Position numbers and translations under genes: made by a program
Origin: Prevotella sp. P2-180
Lineage (GTDB): Bacteria > Bacteroidota > Bacteroidia > Bacteroidales > Bacteroidaceae
Direction of reading: 5' to 3'
DNA: 64,000 nt
Assembly (NCBI RefSeq): GCF_002251435.1
Contig: NZ_NPJI01000037.1
Span: 124,001 to 188,000 of the forward strand
The notes under the pieces: model-generated
What the model was told of the DNA's origin: nothing
The model's database searches: none
What the model saw: only the letters and a program-made list of their open reading frames with translations
Shown here: one piece after another, positions 34,386-42,728 of the stretch
How positions within the stretch are numbered: the stretch's first letter is position 1
How the letters are laid out: the number at the start of each line of letters is the position of its first letter

Positions 34386-35939
34386 ATGAAAGCATTAAAG
34401 TATTTATCATTGGCAAGCATCATGACACTTGCCACCTGCATGACGTCATGCAGCAGTGACGACGACAACAATGACAACAACCCCACTCCATCAGTGGAAT
34501 ATAAATGGAGCGAGGACGGAGGCTTGAAGGCATGCGACCACATCCTCTTCAGCGAGGTTGACAACAGTGAAAAAGCCGATGGCGCACAAATCGGTAATGG
34601 AGATGCCGAGTTTGTATTCACTGGCAAGCAGACATTAAAGAAAGGCACCTATATTCTTAAGGGATGGGTATATATCGCCAACGGCGCTGAGCTGACCATC
34701 GAAGCGGGTACAGTGATCAAGGGCGACAAGCAGACAAAGGCATCGCTCATCGTGGAGCGCGGCGGTAAGCTCTTCGCACAGGGTTCTGCCACCGAACCTA
34801 TCGTATTCACATCTGAAGAGGCTGCAGGTAGCCGCAAGCCTGGTGACTGGGGTGGTGTCATCATCTGCGGTAATGCTCGCAACAACCAGCAGGAGCAGCA
34901 GATTGAGGGTGGCCCGCGCACCAAGCACGGCGGTGATAACGACGCCGACAATTCTGGTGTACTCAGCTACGTCCGCATCGAGTTTGCAGGTTATCCGTTC
35001 CAGAAGGACAAGGAGATTAACGGTCTCACACTTGGCTCTGTGGGCAATGGCACCAAGATCGACCACGTACAGGTGTCTTACACCAACGACGACTCATTCG
35101 AGTGGTTCGGCGGTTCTGTAAACTGCAAGTACCTCGTTGCCTATCATGGTTGGGACGATGACTTCGACACCGACAACGGCTACTCTGGTGCTGTACAGTA
35201 CGGACTTGTTGTACGCAACGCACGTATTGCCGACACATCACAGAGCAACGGTTTCGAGAGCGACAACAACGCCAGCGGTTCTGACGTATCTCCCTACACC
35301 AACGCCACATTCTCCAACATTACCGTCATCGGTCCTAAGGCTCAGACAGGTGTTGCATTTGAGAACACAACCGACTTCATCAACGGCGGTTCGGTATTCC
35401 CCAACAACGGTTCTGCCCTCGGCAAGTTCCAGGCAGCATTCCAGATTCGTCGTGCCTCTCGCTTGAACATCATCAACTCTGTTGCTGTAGGCTTCCCCAT
35501 CGGTTTGATTATCGACGGTGAGAAGGGCGACACTCCCGCACAGGCAAACAACGGCACCATCCGCTTCCACAACAACGTATTGGCAGGTATGGACGTCATC
35601 GGTTCCGACGCCAACAAGGTATATGACGATGTACTCTACGATGCAGTCAACAAGGCAGTCATCGACGCCAACCAGAAGTCATACTCCAACACCTTCTTCT
35701 TCCAGGCGGCTCTGAACAACAAGTCTTACGACGACGCCAAGACACTCTCTCTCGTCGATGCATCCAACGTAGGTTCACCTTTCATGCCTTCTGCTACAAG
35801 CCCGCTTCTCTCACTTGCTTCATTCACAGGCGAGACTTCCGCATGGCTTGACAAGGTAGCTTACGTCGGAGCATTCAACGCCACCGACAACTGGCTCGAA
35901 GGCTGGACCAACTTCGATCCTCAAAACACAAAATATTAA
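34386..35939 (+). CDS. Beta-helix lipoprotein, partner of the TonB receptor, 517 aa
   Basis: The signal peptide has lipobox 'CMTSC' (Cys about residue 22), followed by an Asp/Asn-rich tether. The body shows a right-handed parallel beta-helix pattern: 'GWVYIANGAELTIEAGTVIKG', 'GGKLFAQGSATEPIVFTSEE', 'DWGGVIICGNA', 'VSYTNDDSFEWFGGSVNCKYLVAY'. It lies 67 bp after the TonB-dependent receptor gene and is probably its surface-exposed ligand-binding lipoprotein. This receptor-lipoprotein pairing is widespread in Bacteroidota, but the ligand is unknown. Confidence 0.85.
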   Translation: MKALKYLSLASIMTLATCMTSCSSDDDNNDNNPTPSVEYKWSEDGGLKACDHILFSEVDNSEKADGAQIGNGDAEFVFTGKQTLKKGTYILKGWVYIANGAELTIEAGTVIKGDKQTKASLIVERGGKLFAQGSATEPIVFTSEEAAGSRKPGDWGGVIICGNARNNQQEQQIEGGPRTKHGGDNDADNSGVLSYVRIEFAGYPFQKDKEINGLTLGSVGNGTKIDHVQVSYTNDDSFEWFGGSVNCKYLVAYHGWDDDFDTDNGYSGAVQYGLVVRNARIADTSQSNGFESDNNASGSDVSPYTNATFSNITVIGPKAQTGVAFENTTDFINGGSVFPNNGSALGKFQAAFQIRRASRLNIINSVAVGFPIGLIIDGEKGDTPAQANNGTIRFHNNVLAGMDVIGSDANKVYDDVLYDAVNKAVIDANQKSYSNTFFFQAALNNKSYDDAKTLSLVDASNVGSPFMPSATSPLLSLASFTGETSAWLDKVAYVGAFNATDNWLEGWTNFDPQNTKY

Positions 35940-35985
35940 TTCATCTCTCGCAATCATGACCGCTATTAGAGTTCGGTCATAGAAT

Positions 35986-36037
35986 ATTCATACACAAAAA
36001 ACTCGCGCTTCTTAGCGCGAGTTTTTTGTGTATGAAT
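35986..36037. terminator. Bidirectional terminator, 24-bp perfect stem
   Basis: Arms 35986-36009 and 36014-36037 are perfectly complementary with a 4-base loop; the A-run and T-run sit on the two sides of a GCGC core. It separates the lipoprotein gene from the convergent ppx gene. Confidence 0.92.
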
Positions 36038-36053
36038 AAACTGAGAGTAATGT

Positions 36054-36953
36054 TTATTTGCTTGTCTTGTAAAGAGTGTCGATTATGCCGTCGGCAAGAG
36101 AGATGTTAGGAACGTGAATCTCAGTGCAGTTCAGCGATTTTGCCACATTGAGGAATATCTCGGCAGCCGGGATGATGACATCGGCACGGTCGGGCTTCAG
36201 GCTGTATTGGCTGATGCGCTCCTCGATGGTCAGGGGTTTCAGCTCGTCGTGAATCTGCTGAAGGTTTTTCACTGGAAGAATGTTGTGGCGGCTTTTCTTT
36301 GAAGACTCATGAAACATTCTCGACAGCTTGTTGATGTTGCCTCCAGAACCGATAATCGTTATCCCAGGATATTTCTCGGCGTAGGCCTGCAGGTCAGTGC
36401 GCATGTTTTCAATGGTGTCTGGACTTACAGCCCCGCTGAGCAGACGAAGAGTACCGATGTTGTACGAACAGCTTCCGACGAGAAGTCCGTTGCTGAGCAG
36501 CGATATCTCAGTGCTACCGCCGCCCACATCTACGTAGGCATAATTGCCGCTTACCGACTCCGCCGACTCTATGGAGTTGTTGTAGAGTATTTTAGCCTCT
36601 TCGCTACCTGCGAGAATCTCGATGTCGATACCAGTTTCCTTTCTTATCTTCTTCAGTATCTTCTCCCCGTTGCGGGCATCCCTCATGGCAGCGGTGGCGC
36701 AGGCGCGGTATTGGCTCACGTTGTATAGCTTCATGAGCTGTTTGTAGCTTTTTATCATACACATCATCATGCGCTGGCGTTCTTCGCTTATCTCACCAAG
36801 CGTGAATACGTCCTTTCCCAGTCGCAACGGAATGCGGAGGAAGAGAATCTTGGTGAACTCAGTGTTGCCCATGGTGTCTTCCTTTACGTTTTTGATAAGA
36901 AGTCGAGCTCCGTTGGAACCGATGTCTATAGCAGCATAGTTGTTATTTTCCAT
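36054..36953 (-). CDS. ppx: Ppx/GppA family exopolyphosphatase, 299 aa
   Basis: An ASKHA-fold phosphatase: 'AAIDIGSNGARLLI' (phosphate 1), 'ACATAAMRDARNG', 'YAYVDVGGGSTEISLL' (phosphate 2) and 'IIGSGGNINKL'. The family removes terminal phosphate from polyphosphate or hydrolyses pppGpp. At about 300 aa it is the short form without the C-terminal HD domain, as usual in Bacteroidota. It overlaps the upstream ppk gene by 11 bases, so synthesis and breakdown enzymes are translationally linked. Exopolyphosphatase is favoured over GppA because of this linkage. Confidence 0.9.
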   Translation of the reverse strand: MENNNYAAIDIGSNGARLLIKNVKEDTMGNTEFTKILFLRIPLRLGKDVFTLGEISEERQRMMMCMIKSYKQLMKLYNVSQYRACATAAMRDARNGEKILKKIRKETGIDIEILAGSEEAKILYNNSIESAESVSGNYAYVDVGGGSTEISLLSNGLLVGSCSYNIGTLRLLSGAVSPDTIENMRTDLQAYAEKYPGITIIGSGGNINKLSRMFHESSKKSRHNILPVKNLQQIHDELKPLTIEERISQYSLKPDRADVIIPAAEIFLNVAKSLNCTEIHVPNISLADGIIDTLYKTSK

Positions 36954-39021
36954 TTTCAGTGTTGTTTATTTCATTTATTTCAGCTTTGTATATCTCCTCC
37001 TGCGACCTGAAAGGTGCGCCCTCGGGAAAGGCGTTGGTGCCTCGGCCGTCGATGATGCGGGCGTTGGTGGTATCCTTCAGACCATATTCCACAGTGCGCA
37101 AGAGGTTGGCCTTTAGGTCTTCGTCATACACCGGAGTGAGCACCTCTATTCGGTTGATAAGGTTGCGAGGCATCCAGTCAGCCGAGCCGAGATAGTATCG
37201 TGGCAGACCTCCGTTGGCGAATATCAGAATGCGTGAGTGTTCGAGATAAGTGTCTATGATGCCATACGCCCTGATATTCTCGCTTATGCCCGGCAGTCCG
37301 GGTACGAGCGAGCAGTTGCCACGCAAGAGTATGTCGATTTTTACTCCAGCCTGAGAAGCCTCATAGAGTTTTTCTACTATGTCCTCGTCGGTGATATGGT
37401 TTATTTTCACTTTTATCCAAGCCTCGTGACCCTCTTTGGCGTTGTGTATTTCCTCGCTGATGAGTTTCAGCAGTTTCGGTTTCATCTCGTTAGGAGAAAC
37501 GAGCAGCTCGCGGAATTTTACAGGCTTGAAAGGCTTTTGTATGAACTCAAACACTTTCTTCACCTCCCTCACTATTTGAGGTCTTGCCGTCATCATCATA
37601 TAGTCGGTATAAACCTTTGCGTTGCCTTCGTGGAGGTTTCCTGTGCCTATGCAGGCTATGTCTCCACACTTGCATGAAATATACACGAGTTTTGAGTGAA
37701 TCTTGAGTCCTTCCACACCGAACACCACTTCCACTCCCGCCTCCTGCAGTCGCTTGCTCCACTTGATGTTGCTCTCTTCGTCAAACCTGGCGAGCAGCTC
37801 AATGACAACGGTCACTTTCTTTCCGTTTCTTGCGGCACAGATGAGCGCCTTAACCACTTTCGACGCCTTTGCGAGACGGTATATGGTCACGTTTATGGCT
37901 TTCACGTCGTCGCTAAGCGCAGCCTCTCTGAGCACACGTATAAAACTGTTGAACGAGTGGTATGGTACATGTATGAATCTGTCTTTTTGTCTTATGGCGT
38001 CCAGTATGCTCTGTGTCTTTTCCAGTTCCGGCTTAAGTATCGGAGACCATTTCGGGTATTTCAGGTCGTTGCGTCCGCAGTCGGGGAAAGCCATGAGGTC
38101 CTTGTGGTTTTGGTATCTTCCTCCGCTAACTATGGTGTCGAGGGTGTCGATGTTAAGTCTCGACATGATGTGCTTCAGCAAGTCCTTTGGCATACTGTCG
38201 TCGTAGATGACACGTATAGGCTCGCCGCTTTTCCTGCTTTTTACACCCCTTGCCACCTTTTGCATTACGCCACTGCCGAGGTCGTTGTCCATCTCCATCT
38301 CAGCGTCCTTCGTAAACTTAAACGAATACGCTTCGTAAGTGCAGTTGCCGCTTCCTACGAAAATCATGGGAAGACAGTATCTTATCACGTCGTCGAGGAA
38401 CATGATATTTTCCTTTTCGTCACTTTTTGGCAGTCTGACGAACCGTCCTATTTCCTTGTCAGGCATTGCAATGAGAGCATAGTCTGTCTTAGGCTTTTTC
38501 TTCCCCTCAATCCATTCCATTCTCTTTATTGCGAGGAAGATGCCATCGTCGGCAGTTGCACCTATTTCCTTTATCTGTGAAAGCCAGATAGGGTTTGTAG
38601 AGCCGTTGAGTTTTTCGAGATAGAAACGTTGGATGAAGTCTTTTTGTTCATCGTTGAGTTGGTTTTCGTGTAGAAGACGAATATCCTTTTGTTCAAGTTC
38701 TTCAGTAATCTCTTGTACAGCCTTTTCAAACTCCTTGTTGTAACAAGAGTTGAGGTGGTTGATATCTTTTATGGTACGCTTCGCCCTTTCGCGGTCGTTT
38801 TTCAGAGTTTTGTCTTTAGATTGTGCGATGCGGTTGAGAGAAGCTATTCTTACGCGGAAGAATTCATCTAGATTGTTGGAGTAGATACCGAGGAAAGTCA
38901 TACGTTCGAGCACCGGGATGTCTTTTTTCTCAGCTTCCTGTAGAATGCGGTGGTTGAAGTACATCCAGCTGAGGTCTCTTTCTACAAATGCTCCTTTGAG
39001 TTTGTTATTTTCTTTTTCCAT
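36943..39021 (-). CDS. ppk1: Polyphosphate kinase 1, 692 aa
   Basis: PPK1 reversibly polymerises the gamma-phosphate of ATP into polyphosphate. The family order is visible: N-terminal 'FVERDLSWMYFNHRILQEA', middle 'DRFIHVPYHSFNSFIRVLREAA' and 'INVTIYRLAKASKVVKALICAARNGKKVTVVIEL'. The phospholipase-D-like catalytic part has 'GLKIHSKLVYI' (the phosphorylated His) and 'LEHSRILIFANG'. The 692-aa length is standard. It is the first gene of the two-gene ppk-ppx operon. Confidence 0.95.
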   Translation of the reverse strand: MEKENNKLKGAFVERDLSWMYFNHRILQEAEKKDIPVLERMTFLGIYSNNLDEFFRVRIASLNRIAQSKDKTLKNDRERAKRTIKDINHLNSCYNKEFEKAVQEITEELEQKDIRLLHENQLNDEQKDFIQRFYLEKLNGSTNPIWLSQIKEIGATADDGIFLAIKRMEWIEGKKKPKTDYALIAMPDKEIGRFVRLPKSDEKENIMFLDDVIRYCLPMIFVGSGNCTYEAYSFKFTKDAEMEMDNDLGSGVMQKVARGVKSRKSGEPIRVIYDDSMPKDLLKHIMSRLNIDTLDTIVSGGRYQNHKDLMAFPDCGRNDLKYPKWSPILKPELEKTQSILDAIRQKDRFIHVPYHSFNSFIRVLREAALSDDVKAINVTIYRLAKASKVVKALICAARNGKKVTVVIELLARFDEESNIKWSKRLQEAGVEVVFGVEGLKIHSKLVYISCKCGDIACIGTGNLHEGNAKVYTDYMMMTARPQIVREVKKVFEFIQKPFKPVKFRELLVSPNEMKPKLLKLISEEIHNAKEGHEAWIKVKINHITDEDIVEKLYEASQAGVKIDILLRGNCSLVPGLPGISENIRAYGIIDTYLEHSRILIFANGGLPRYYLGSADWMPRNLINRIEVLTPVYDEDLKANLLRTVEYGLKDTTNARIIDGRGTNAFPEGAPFRSQEEIYKAEINEINNTENGK

Positions 39022-39046
39022 ACATATTCATATTTGTTTTCGGGTG

Positions 39047-39054
39047 CAAATTTA
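39047..39054 (-). promoter_or_regulatory. -7 element of the ppk-ppx operon
   Basis: TAAATTTG on the minus strand, exact, 26 bp before the ppk start; no clear -33. Confidence 0.5.
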
Positions 39055-39215
39055 TTTAATCTATAATACAATTGTGTTACAAAAGAATGAAAACACCATT
39101 AATATATTCACTCTTCTTATAACCCAACTTTATGAATCTATCCCGATATCCTATATGAAAGTCTCCCGCTATCCTATATAAATCTATCCCGCTACTATAC
39201 TTGTTTTATATTCCG

Positions 39216-39295
39216 CACTGCGGAACATACATTCACCACTGCTGAACGTACGTTCGCCACTGCGGAACGTACGTTCACCACTGCGGAATATAAAC
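39216..39295. repeat. 21-bp tandem repeat, about 3.8 copies
   Basis: The unit CACTGCGGAACGTACGTTCAC lies at 39216-39236, 39237-39257 and 39258-39278 with a few changes, plus a partial copy at 39279-39295. The core GAACGTACGTTC is itself a 12-bp palindrome in copies two and three. Just upstream (39136-39195) a 'TATCCCG..ATCCTATAT' phrase is repeated about three times imperfectly. Confidence 0.85.
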
Positions 39296-39360
39296 CGACT
39301 ACCTATTCTTAATAAAACCGACTACCTGTTCTTAATAAAACCGGCTACCTGTTCTTAATA
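39292..39360. repeat. 23-bp tandem repeat, three copies
   Basis: The unit AAACCGACTACCTGTTCTTA followed by ATA occurs at 39292-39314, 39315-39337 and 39338-39360, with one or two substitutions per copy. It follows directly on the 21-bp array without sharing its sequence. Confidence 0.9.
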
Positions 39361-39363
39361 AAT

Positions 39364-39795
39364 ATGTCCAGTCGTAATTATCCCCGCCTCTATAGGGTCT
39401 TTACTTTATGTAAGACCGGAAAAAGTTCACTAACGAACCAACCTTGGAGCTGAAAGAATTGCTGCGCAAACCGAATGCAGAGCCAAGTTCGCTTGAGCTA
39501 TGCTGAGGTGCTGCCAGCAATCGACGAAGTCAATTAAGAAACAAAGTTCGGCAGCCTAAGGGAAAGCCAATGGCAGCGCAAGCCACCGCCGTCGTAGGGT
39601 CTTACCACCTCGAAAACGACTTATATTGACTATCAATGCGTTAATTGTACACATAGGCGTGTATATTTTGGGGTATCAGCCTCAAAGGATTTATGTTTTC
39701 AACAGAATTTTGCCTTGTTTTGGTATATTTTTGAGCAATATTGCATTTTTCTCATTTATTTTTTGTACTTTTGCAGAAAGCAAAGCAATTCACTC
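39364..39795 (+). other. Intergenic stretch before the defence island
   Basis: No gene is supported. The part at 39410-39600 has a different base composition, richer in G and C ('ctgaggtgctgccagcaatcg'), and resembles a decayed coding or repeat remnant. An exact -7 element TACTTTTG lies at 39766-39773, 22 bp before the start of the degenerate AlbA-like gene. Confidence 0.4.
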
Positions 39796-40414
39796 ATGGC
39801 AAATTTAAATAGATTCACCATACAGCAACTCCAGCAGATGCGCGAATCCGAAGACCGCGTTGAGTTCAAGGCGGGCGAAGGAGGCAAACCAATGTCTGAT
39901 GCCGTGTATCTCAAGATATTGCAGGAGTCAGAGCCAGACTTCTCAGAGAAAAACTGCGAAGGACTCACGCTTGAAGACCTTGACGAAGAGGCCATACGTG
40001 TGATGAAGAAAAAGTACGCTGACAGATGGGAGAAACCAGAATTCAACAACATTCCAACCAATCAGGAACTGAAGGATTTCATGCTGATGGATAATGATGT
40101 TCATCTCAACTATGCAGCCCTAATCCTGTTGGCAAAGTCGGATGTTGACAACATCTTGTCTGTTAACAGTATGCCACGAAGCAGACAAGACCCTGCCCTC
40201 CTGCTCTTGATACACGACATTCAGCGCAACCGTGCCACAACAGAGCAACTTAACGCCTTCGACCTTCTTGCCCTCTATCCCTAATCTCGCATCAATGTTA
40301 GGGGTATCAGAGAAGACAATAAAGCGCGACATCTCGGCCATGCAATCAGCAGGATTGATAAAGCGTGTTGGAAGTGACAAGACAGGGCATTGGGATTTGG
40401 CAGATACCAAATAA
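39796..40414 (+). pseudogene. Degenerate AlbA_2/winged-helix (RecG-like regulator) gene
   Basis: The N-terminus 'MRESEDRVEFKAGEGG' matches the start of AlbA_2 (Schlafen-like) domains. The text then jumps to 'LTLEDLDEEAIRVMKKKYADRWE', which normally lies far downstream, so most of the AlbA_2 domain has been deleted. The frame stops at 40284, and the winged-helix end ('NLASMLGVSEKTIKRDISAMQSAGLIKRVG') continues in the +1 frame to 40414. Two lesions, an internal deletion and a frameshift, mark it as a remnant. Intact relatives often sit beside type I-like RM genes. Confidence 0.65.
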
Positions 40415-40433
40415 CCATTAAATAGAAATAACA

Positions 40434-42728
40434 ATGGAAATCCAAATAAAAGACAATAAAATATACGCACCTTTGAAAGACAAGTGGCTGGTGCTTAAAC
40501 CTGAGGAGGAAGTGCGACAAAGATACATCTGCCGACTGGCGGATAGTTATGGCTATGACATTAATCAGATGGATCAGGAACTGAAAGTAACGAACTCTCA
40601 CCGAGGTCAAGGCTCTGCGCGTGCCGATATTGTTATATGGAAGTCGGCTCAAGAAAAAAACGATAACAAAAGTGCTTTCATTATTGTAGAATGTAAAGCA
40701 GAAAGTGTCACCATTCGAAAAGAAGATTACTATCAAGGCTATAATTATGCAGCATGGGCTGGTGCAGATTTCTTTGTAACCACCAACCTCAAGGAGACTC
40801 GTATTTTCAAAGTTGTAAAAGGAGAACTCCCCAAGAAGCTTGAAGAGATTGTTGATATTCCAACAGCCGAGATGGCAAACAATGAAAAGAAAGTAAATGA
40901 GCTGCTCAATCAGACAAAGGCTTTTACTCGTGACGAGTTCTCACGCCTTCTCTACAAGTGCCATAATATCATTCGGAATAACGATAAACTATCTCCAGAA
41001 GCAGCTTTTGATGAAATTAGTAAAATTCTCTTTATTAAGATTCGCTATGAACGGGACAATACAGGCACTCAAATTTTTTCAAAAGATGCGTTTGTAAAGC
41101 TTAAAGATGCTTATAACAGAATGAAGTCAAAAGATGCTCCAGAGTTTTATCAATTCTTGTTTGAGAAGACTAAGGAGGATTTTTCGAAAGACAATTTGTT
41201 TGAGCCAAACGAGACTATCCGTATTCGTGAAACCAGTTTTGAAAAGATTGTCGAGGAATTGCAGATATACAATCTGTCAACAACTTCGGACGATGTAAAG
41301 GGTATTGCCTTTGAGAAATTCCTTGGACGTACATTCCGTGGTGAACTCGGTCAGTTCTTTACTCCTCGTACTATTGTCGAATTCATGGTAGCTGCCCTTG
41401 ATCCACAAGAGGGAGAGTATGTTTGTGATCCTTGCTGTGGAAGTGGCGGATTCTTGATTCGTGCGTTTGAATATGTTCGAGAACAAATAGAGCGTGAACT
41501 TGAAGAGCGCAAAGAAGAAGTAAAAGCTCAACTCATACCGGATAATTATGACGACTTAAAGGCGAAAGATCAGGAGGCCATTGATGCTAAGGTATCTGAT
41601 GCTTTTGCGAAAATGAACTATGAAGTTGACATTAGTAACGAAAAAGGTCGTCTTCGCAGCCTTTCATTCAACTGCATCTATGGTACAGATGCTAATCCGC
41701 GAATGGCGCGTACAGCAAAGATGAATATGATTATGCATGGTGACGGTCATGGTGGCGTACACCATCATGATGGTCTCTTGAATGTCAATGGCATTTGGGA
41801 CGGACGTTTCGATGTAATCCTGACCAATCCGCCTTTCGGTTCTCGTGTTGACAAGGACATTAAGATAACAGAGGCTGACAAGTTTACAGACGAAACAAAA
41901 ATAAATGCTTACATCAAACGCTATGGTAATGAGTATCTTAATGCTCTAAAGCAAGTAAACGATCATATAGGTGAATCGCTTTTGGATCAGTTTGGTGTTG
42001 GTAAACTTAGCGGTCTTACAGAAGTTCTCTTCATTGACCGTTGTATCAATCTGCTTAAACCTGGTGGACGTTTGGGCATTGTTCTGCCAGAAGGAGTGTT
42101 GAACAATACCAACCTTCAGAATGTGCGTGAATACTTCGAAGGTAGAGCCAAGATTCTCCTCATTGTGTCAATTCCGCAAGAGGTATTCATGGCTGCAGGT
42201 GCGACTGTAAAGCCAAGCCTTATGTTCTTCAAACGTTTCACTGAGGATGAACAGAAACAGTATGATGACATTAAGGAAAAGGCATATTCGGAAGTGCGTG
42301 ACAAGTATGCTTTCGAACTGCATGTGATAGAAGAAGAACTTGCAAAGAAAGGTAAAAATGCCAAACCTGCAGCCGAGAAGAAAATACTCCGTGCAAGGAA
42401 AAAGGAAATAGAAGCCGCTATAGAGTCAGAAGCGAAAACGCTAATTAAGCAACGTTTTGACTATGTTATTCCAATTGCAGACATTAAGCGTGCTGGCATC
42501 AACTCTATTGGTATTAAGATTGAGAATGACCTCGAACCTCTTCTTGAAGAGTTTACCAAGTACCGCAAGGAGAACGACCTATGGCACAAACCTCATGTTG
42601 TAAAATCATACCAATACAATGATGATGGCAACATGACACGTTCAACAGAAATAGATGGCGTCATGGTCAGGGAAGACGAAGTTTTCTATAACGCAAAGAG
42701 AAATCGATATGGCTACGATAACATATAA
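40434..42728 (+). CDS. Restriction-modification fusion: N-terminal nuclease domain plus N6-adenine methylase, 764 aa
   Basis: Residues 1-150 form an HsdR-N-type PD-(D/E)xK nuclease: D65 in 'ARADIVIW', E86-C-K88 in 'IIVECKAE', then 'YYQGYNYA'. A helical HsdM N-terminal region (about 170-300) precedes the methylase, with motif I D332-P-C-C-G-S-G-G and motif IV N465-P-P-F. A helical tail (about 610-700) links to the specificity subunit. Cutting and methylation in one chain, with a separate S gene and no HsdR translocase, is the layout of BcgI-like (type IIB/IIG) enzymes rather than classical type I. It overlaps hsdS by 20 bases. It heads the 14-kb defence operon. Confidence 0.88.
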   Translation: MEIQIKDNKIYAPLKDKWLVLKPEEEVRQRYICRLADSYGYDINQMDQELKVTNSHRGQGSARADIVIWKSAQEKNDNKSAFIIVECKAESVTIRKEDYYQGYNYAAWAGADFFVTTNLKETRIFKVVKGELPKKLEEIVDIPTAEMANNEKKVNELLNQTKAFTRDEFSRLLYKCHNIIRNNDKLSPEAAFDEISKILFIKIRYERDNTGTQIFSKDAFVKLKDAYNRMKSKDAPEFYQFLFEKTKEDFSKDNLFEPNETIRIRETSFEKIVEELQIYNLSTTSDDVKGIAFEKFLGRTFRGELGQFFTPRTIVEFMVAALDPQEGEYVCDPCCGSGGFLIRAFEYVREQIERELEERKEEVKAQLIPDNYDDLKAKDQEAIDAKVSDAFAKMNYEVDISNEKGRLRSLSFNCIYGTDANPRMARTAKMNMIMHGDGHGGVHHHDGLLNVNGIWDGRFDVILTNPPFGSRVDKDIKITEADKFTDETKINAYIKRYGNEYLNALKQVNDHIGESLLDQFGVGKLSGLTEVLFIDRCINLLKPGGRLGIVLPEGVLNNTNLQNVREYFEGRAKILLIVSIPQEVFMAAGATVKPSLMFFKRFTEDEQKQYDDIKEKAYSEVRDKYAFELHVIEEELAKKGKNAKPAAEKKILRARKKEIEAAIESEAKTLIKQRFDYVIPIADIKRAGINSIGIKIENDLEPLLEEFTKYRKENDLWHKPHVVKSYQYNDDGNMTRSTEIDGVMVREDEVFYNAKRNRYGYDNI

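Noticed and set aside
39216..39360. Possible CRISPR array
   Set aside because: The repeats are directly adjacent with no unique spacers; these are simple tandem repeats and no cas gene is present.
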